DNA from: Acidobacteriota bacterium
GTDB lineage: Bacteria; Acidobacteriota; Vicinamibacteria; Vicinamibacterales; UBA2999
Direction of reading: 5' to 3'
NCBI GenBank assembly: GCA_020200025.1
Contig: JAIVJN010000026.1
Location: 1 to 33,638, forward strand
Length of the DNA stretch: 33,638 nucleotides
Shown: positions 29,157-33,638 of the stretch, one piece after another
Layout of the letters: each line of letters opens with the position of its first letter
Numbering within the stretch: the first letter of the stretch is position 1
The notes under the pieces: model-generated
Database searches by the model: none
Told to the model about the DNA's origin: nothing
Seen by the model: only the letters and a program-made list of their open reading frames with translations
Position numbers and translations under genes: made by a program

Positions 29157-31841
29157 TTAATTCTTTGCGTCCTTCCAGGTCTCGCCGATCCCAACATCGA
29201 CATCGAGGGGGACAGCCAGCGGCACGGCGTTGGTCATCTTGTCGCGGACGAGCGTGGCGACCGCATCGGCCGCTGCGGCCGGCGCCTCGAAGAGCAGCTC
29301 GTCGTGCACTGTCAGGATCATGCGCGCCTCGGGGTAGCTCGACGCAAGCGCGGCGTGCACATCGATCATCGCGCGTTTCAGGATGTCGGCGGCGGTGCCC
29401 TGGATGGGCAGGTTGACGGCGACGCGCTCGGCCGCCGATCGGATCTGGCCGTTCTTGCTGGCAATCTCGGGGACCGGCCGGCGTCGACCGAACATCGTCT
29501 TGACGACGCCCGTGCGGCGAGCCTCGGCGAGCGTGTGGTCGATGAACGCGCGTACCCGGGGGAAGCCCGCGAAGTACGCGTCGATGAAGGCCTGCGCGGC
29601 TTGCTGGGTGACGCCGATATCGCGCGCGAGCGTGAAGGCGGTCTTGCCGTAGAGCAGCGCGTAGTTCACGATCTTTGCGCGCCGGCGCAGCTCGTGCGGG
29701 CTCAGGCCACTGCCGGCGCCGAACACCTTCAACGCCGTCTGGTCGTGGATGTCGTCGCCCCGCGCGAAGGCGGCGATGAGCGTCTCATCGCCCGACAGAT
29801 GGGCCAGCACCCGAAGCTCGATCTGCGAGTAGTCGGCCGAGATCAAGAGGTGGCCCGGCTCAGCGACGAACGCCCGCCGAATCTCGCGCCCGACCTCGGT
29901 GCGGATCGGGATGTTCTGCAGATTCGGATCGCTGCTCGACAGGCGCCCGGTCGCGGCCACCGCCTGGTTGATCGAGCTGTGCACGCGGCCGGTCTCCGGA
30001 TTGATGAGCTGCGGCAACGCGTCGATGTACGTCCCTTTCAGCTTGGCCAGCGCTCGCCACTCGAGCACCATACGGGGCAGATCGTGCGTCAAGGCGAGCT
30101 CTTCGAGGACTTCGACGCCCGTCGAGGGCGTCCGTGTCGTGCCGGTCCGTTTCAAGACCGGAAGCTTCAGCTTGTCGAACAGGATCTCGGCGAGCTGCTT
30201 CGGTGAGTTGATGTTGAACGCTTCGCCGGCTTGCGCGTAGATTGCCGCACTTCGCTCGGACAGCTCGCGGTCGACGAGCGTGGCCTGTGCCGACAGCACC
30301 CGCCCGTCGACGCGGACGCCAATCGCCTCGATGTCGGCGAGGATCGGCACGAGCGGCAGTTCCAGTTGCCGGTACACCGACTCGAGCTCGCCGCTGGCCA
30401 GAAGAGGCGCGAGCTCGGCGGCAAGCTGGAACGCCAGGTCGGCGCGCTCACCAGCGAAGTTCAGCAGCGATTCGACCGGCACTTGGGCGAAACGTAACGC
30501 CTTGACGCCCTTCCCACACACCTCATCTTGCGTCAACGCCTTGTAGCCAAGCTGTTCGAGAACAGTGGGCTCGAGAGCCTGACTCGACCGGGTCGCGTCG
30601 ATCAAATAGCTGGCGAGCATGGTGTCGAAGTCGAGGCCTCGCAGCGTGACGCCGTGGCGCGCCAGAACGACGACGTCGGCTTTGAGATCGTGGCCGACCT
30701 TCGCGATTGCCGCATCCTCGAGCACAGGACGGAGAACGTCGAGCGCTGCCCGACGATCCAACGACGCGCCGCTCGTCAAGCCCTCGTGGCCCAGAGGAAC
30801 GTAGCGCGCGTGCCGGGGCGCCACCGACACGACCAGGCCGACGAGCTGTGCCTGGCTACAGGTCGGACCCTCGGCGATCACGCGGAGGGAAAAGCGCCCG
30901 GCGGATGTCAGCTCGTGTCCGAGCGCTTCGAGCTCCGAAAGGCTCGCGATCAGCTGATAGTCGTTCGCGACCGAATCGGCCGTGGGCGCAAACTCCGTGA
31001 CGAGCGTGCGAAATCCAAGCTTCGCAAAGAGATCGTAGGCACGCTCGCGCGTGGGACCTCGGTAGCGGAACCGCTCGGGATCGAACGCGACGTCGACGTC
31101 GGTGCGGATGCGAACCAGCTCACGGCTCTGACGCGCGTCATCGCTGTGTGATTTGAGCGCCTCCCGATATTTCTTCTGCGTCACCTCGTCGGCCCGCTCG
31201 AGCAGCGCGTCGAGCGATCCGAACGTGGCGATGAGGTCGCGGCCGCCCTTTTCACCGATTCCGGGCACGCCTTTGACGTTGTCGATCGCATCGCCCACGA
31301 GCGCGAGCACGTCCACGACTTGCGCCGGCTCGACGCCGAACTTCTCGCGGACGCCCTTCGCGTCGTACCACGCGCCTTCGTCCCGAGGGTTATAAACACG
31401 CACATTCCCGCTCACGAGCTGGAAGAAGTCCTTGTCACCGGTCACGAGCGCGACCGAGAATCCCTGCTCGGCTGCCTGCCGCGCCAGGGTTCCCATCACA
31501 TCGTCGGCTTCGAACCCGGGTGCCGTGAAGACGGGGACACCGAGGGCGTCACAGGCTTGATGAATCCACGGAATCTGGTCGGCGAGATCGCCGGGCATCG
31601 CGGTGCGATTGGCCTTGTAGTCGGCGGCGAGCCCCGTACGGAATGTGACGTCGGAGAGATCGAACGCGCAGGCGATGAGCTCTGGTTTGTGGTCGGCAAT
31701 CAGCTTGCGCAGCATCGTGACGAACCCGTAGACGGCGTTGGTCGATCGTCCATCGGGACCGGTCAACCCGCGTATGGCGTGATACGCGCGGTACATCTGA
31801 TTGCTGCCGTCGATGAGGAACAGGGTGGGCGCGTCGGACAT
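29157..31841 (-). CDS. polA: DNA polymerase I
   Basis: LFLIDGSNQMYRAYHAIRGL, 5'-3' exonuclease and H3TH motifs (FEADDVMGTLA, VTGDKDFFQLV, DAIDNVKGVPGIGEKGGRDLI), palm DYSQIELRVLAHLSGD, RRRAKIVNYALLYGKTAFTLA, LTVHDELLFEAP. Confidence 0.97.
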   Translation of the reverse strand: MSDAPTLFLIDGSNQMYRAYHAIRGLTGPDGRSTNAVYGFVTMLRKLIADHKPELIACAFDLSDVTFRTGLAADYKANRTAMPGDLADQIPWIHQACDALGVPVFTAPGFEADDVMGTLARQAAEQGFSVALVTGDKDFFQLVSGNVRVYNPRDEGAWYDAKGVREKFGVEPAQVVDVLALVGDAIDNVKGVPGIGEKGGRDLIATFGSLDALLERADEVTQKKYREALKSHSDDARQSRELVRIRTDVDVAFDPERFRYRGPTRERAYDLFAKLGFRTLVTEFAPTADSVANDYQLIASLSELEALGHELTSAGRFSLRVIAEGPTCSQAQLVGLVVSVAPRHARYVPLGHEGLTSGASLDRRAALDVLRPVLEDAAIAKVGHDLKADVVVLARHGVTLRGLDFDTMLASYLIDATRSSQALEPTVLEQLGYKALTQDEVCGKGVKALRFAQVPVESLLNFAGERADLAFQLAAELAPLLASGELESVYRQLELPLVPILADIEAIGVRVDGRVLSAQATLVDRELSERSAAIYAQAGEAFNINSPKQLAEILFDKLKLPVLKRTGTTRTPSTGVEVLEELALTHDLPRMVLEWRALAKLKGTYIDALPQLINPETGRVHSSINQAVAATGRLSSSDPNLQNIPIRTEVGREIRRAFVAEPGHLLISADYSQIELRVLAHLSGDETLIAAFARGDDIHDQTALKVFGAGSGLSPHELRRRAKIVNYALLYGKTAFTLARDIGVTQQAAQAFIDAYFAGFPRVRAFIDHTLAEARRTGVVKTMFGRRRPVPEIASKNGQIRSAAERVAVNLPIQGTAADILKRAMIDVHAALASSYPEARMILTVHDELLFEAPAAAADAVATLVRDKMTNAVPLAVPLDVDVGIGETWKDAKN

Positions 31842-31876
31842 GGAGCGTAGCCCAGTATTATCATTCGAATCTGTCC

Positions 31877-32701
31877 ATGGTCGTCGGGTCGCGCCGTTGC
31901 GCGCCTCTCGTGTTGCTCGCTCTGCTGGCGCTAGTCACGCTCAACGCCTGCAGTGGAACGTTCTCGCGCAAATACGAGTACGAAGAAGACGTGTATCTCC
32001 GCATCGATGGCTCGGCGACCATCTACGTCAACGCGTCGGTGCCAGCCCTGGTCGCCTTGCGCGGCGCGAGTCTCCCCCTCGACCCATTGGCGCGGTTGGA
32101 TCGGCAGGACGTGCGCGCGCTCTATGAGTCACGCGTGAGCGACGTCGCCAGCGTCACCCTGTCCCGGCGCGACAACCGTCGCTATGTGCACGTGCGAATC
32201 ACGGTGGCGGATATCCGCCGACTCTCGCAGACCGCGCCGTTCGCGTGGTCGGCCTATCACTTGTCGGTCGGCCCCGAGGGTGACCTGATCTACGAGCAGA
32301 ATGTCAGCGCCGCCACGGGACGCGAGGTGGGGGAGGTCGGATGGACCGGCTCTGAGCTCGTGGCCTTCCGCCTGCACCTGCCGAGTCGAGTGCTCGACGA
32401 GAATTCCGAAACGGGCAACGTGGAGCGCGGCAACATCGTCGCATGGGAACAGCCGCTCCGAGCGAGAGTGCGCGGAGAGCCGATCAATATTCGCGCGGTG
32501 ATGGAGCGCGACTCGATCCTCGCCAAGACCCTGACGCTTTTCGCCCTGATGGTCGTGCTGGTCGGGCTCACATTCGCTGTTGTGGTCTGGTTGATCGTGA
32601 AGAGAGGCCGAGCGGACGCCGATGGGGCGGATGACCTGGTGCAGCCGAGTGGCTCGGGCCAGGCTGGGGGGGCAGGTCGGGCGGGTCGCCCCGGCGGGTG
32701 A
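31877..32701 (+). CDS. Putative lipoprotein with C-terminal TM helix; last residues encoded by an intergenic-type G-rich repeat
   Basis: Lipobox-like LVTLNAC; TM TLTLFALMVVLVGLTFAVVVWLIVKRGR; tail PSGSGQAGGAGRAGRPGG. Confidence 0.7.
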   Translation: MVVGSRRCAPLVLLALLALVTLNACSGTFSRKYEYEEDVYLRIDGSATIYVNASVPALVALRGASLPLDPLARLDRQDVRALYESRVSDVASVTLSRRDNRRYVHVRITVADIRRLSQTAPFAWSAYHLSVGPEGDLIYEQNVSAATGREVGEVGWTGSELVAFRLHLPSRVLDENSETGNVERGNIVAWEQPLRARVRGEPINIRAVMERDSILAKTLTLFALMVVLVGLTFAVVVWLIVKRGRADADGADDLVQPSGSGQAGGAGRAGRPGG

Positions 32702-32790
32702 TCGGCGGACGGCGACAGCGGGTAAAGCCGCCGGCATTAGCCGACCAGCCCTACCCGCTTCCACCCGCCTCGGCTCGCTCGAACACGGGC
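32641..32790. repeat. G-rich then C-rich low-complexity tract (imperfect inverted word repeat)
   Basis: gccaggctgggggggcaggtcgggcgggtcgccccggcgggtgatcggcgg ... ccgaccagccctacccgcttccacccgcc between convergent genes. Confidence 0.55.
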
Positions 32791-32924
32791 GAGCGTCGGC
32801 GCAGCCAAACGACCTAACGGGTCCAACCCGCCCTAGGCGCGGCCGACAATCTGCGCGCGTTACGGCGGACCCACCGTGGCAGCCCCGCGGCGGCGCGGCG
32901 GGAGAACCTTACCTGCCTACCCGG

Positions 32925-33476
32925 CTAGTTCGAGATCTTCTCCAATTCGGCCTGCACTTCCGCGTCCGTCTTCAGCTCGTTCTTGACGTCGAAGGCGCCA
33001 AAGCCCGTGGCGAGCGATCGTGCGAGCACGCGCTCGACGTGGCTGTTCACGGTGCCGACGAGCGTGACCCGGCCGCGATTGACCACGATGTGAATCGGCG
33101 GATTCGCCATGGCGGCATAGTTCCAGAACGACGAGTTGCCGTAGATGGCACGCGCAATCCGAAAGCGCAGCTCGTCGTCGAACTGCGAGACGGGAAGCAC
33201 GCCGATGTCATTTTGAACGGTAGCCACGCCTTCGACGCGGCGGACGCGACGCTCGATGTCGTCCTTTTTGTACGGCATCGTGACCCAACCGCTCAGCACG
33301 ACCTCGCCGTCCTTGACCGACGCGGCCACGCTGTCGAAAATGGTGAATTGCGTATACCCGTTCACCTGATCCGAGATGTCGCGAAACATCTGCAGGTCTT
33401 CGCGCTCCTGCGCGAACACTGCGGGTGACCCGAGCAGTGCCAGAGCGAACATGATGGCGACTGCCTTCCTGACCAT
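32925..33476 (-). CDS. Secreted BON-domain protein
   Basis: Signal peptide MVRKAVAIMFALALLGSPAVFAQ; BON-type VKDGEVVLSGWVTMPYKKDDIERRVRRVEGVATVQNDI and NRGRVTLVGTVNSHVERVLARSLATG. Confidence 0.88.
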   Translation of the reverse strand: MVRKAVAIMFALALLGSPAVFAQEREDLQMFRDISDQVNGYTQFTIFDSVAASVKDGEVVLSGWVTMPYKKDDIERRVRRVEGVATVQNDIGVLPVSQFDDELRFRIARAIYGNSSFWNYAAMANPPIHIVVNRGRVTLVGTVNSHVERVLARSLATGFGAFDVKNELKTDAEVQAELEKISN

Positions 33477-33638
33477 GACTTTCGACTCCTCTCTCAACAG
33501 CTCATTCGGCTGCGGTGCGCGGGAACGCTGCACGCTTTCCTCTACAGCGAGCCTCGTGCCAATCACTAGGCACCGGAAGTCACCAATAGGATGCCGACTC
33601 TCGACGGAAAGGTTTCGCGAACCGTCGTCTGCTGAGGA

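Overview
This 33.6 kb high-GC window is densely coding. The gene families suggest an Acidobacteriota / Vicinamibacteria-like genome (inference from families only). I find about 19 genes: a DUF5916-type protein (partial), HtrA-like protease, beta-CASP MBL nuclease, M49 dipeptidyl peptidase III-like protein, HEAT-cyclophilin fusion, class I/II aminotransferase, malQ, an Asp-box (BNR) propeller protein, an alpha/beta hydrolase, a TPR protein, rmuC, a pseudokinase-like/PEGA membrane protein, a DinB-like protein, a TonB-dependent receptor, a DUF1015-serA-serC cluster, pcnB, a small secreted TPR-like protein, polA, a lipoprotein and a BON-domain protein. I saw no rRNA, tRNA, IS element or CRISPR array. 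Two patterns stand out. (1) Most intergenic gaps carry a short repeated 'word' that differs at each locus: GAGGGAGT, GCAGATT, CACGAAGAC, CAGGTGC.., AAGTCAAAAGG, TTGCCGC, GGTnGGG-type. These are often laid out as inverted arms that would fold into large hairpins. (2) At least four genes or gene pairs look as if DNA has been lost. The convergent pairs malQ/BNR and serC/pcnB are fused tail-to-tail with both stop codons missing. The TPR gene and the TonB receptor carry internal deletion/frameshift junctions. The serA N-terminus is also replaced by intergenic repeat. Whether these are assembly artefacts or real hairpin-associated deletions is the main question, and read mapping would decide it.
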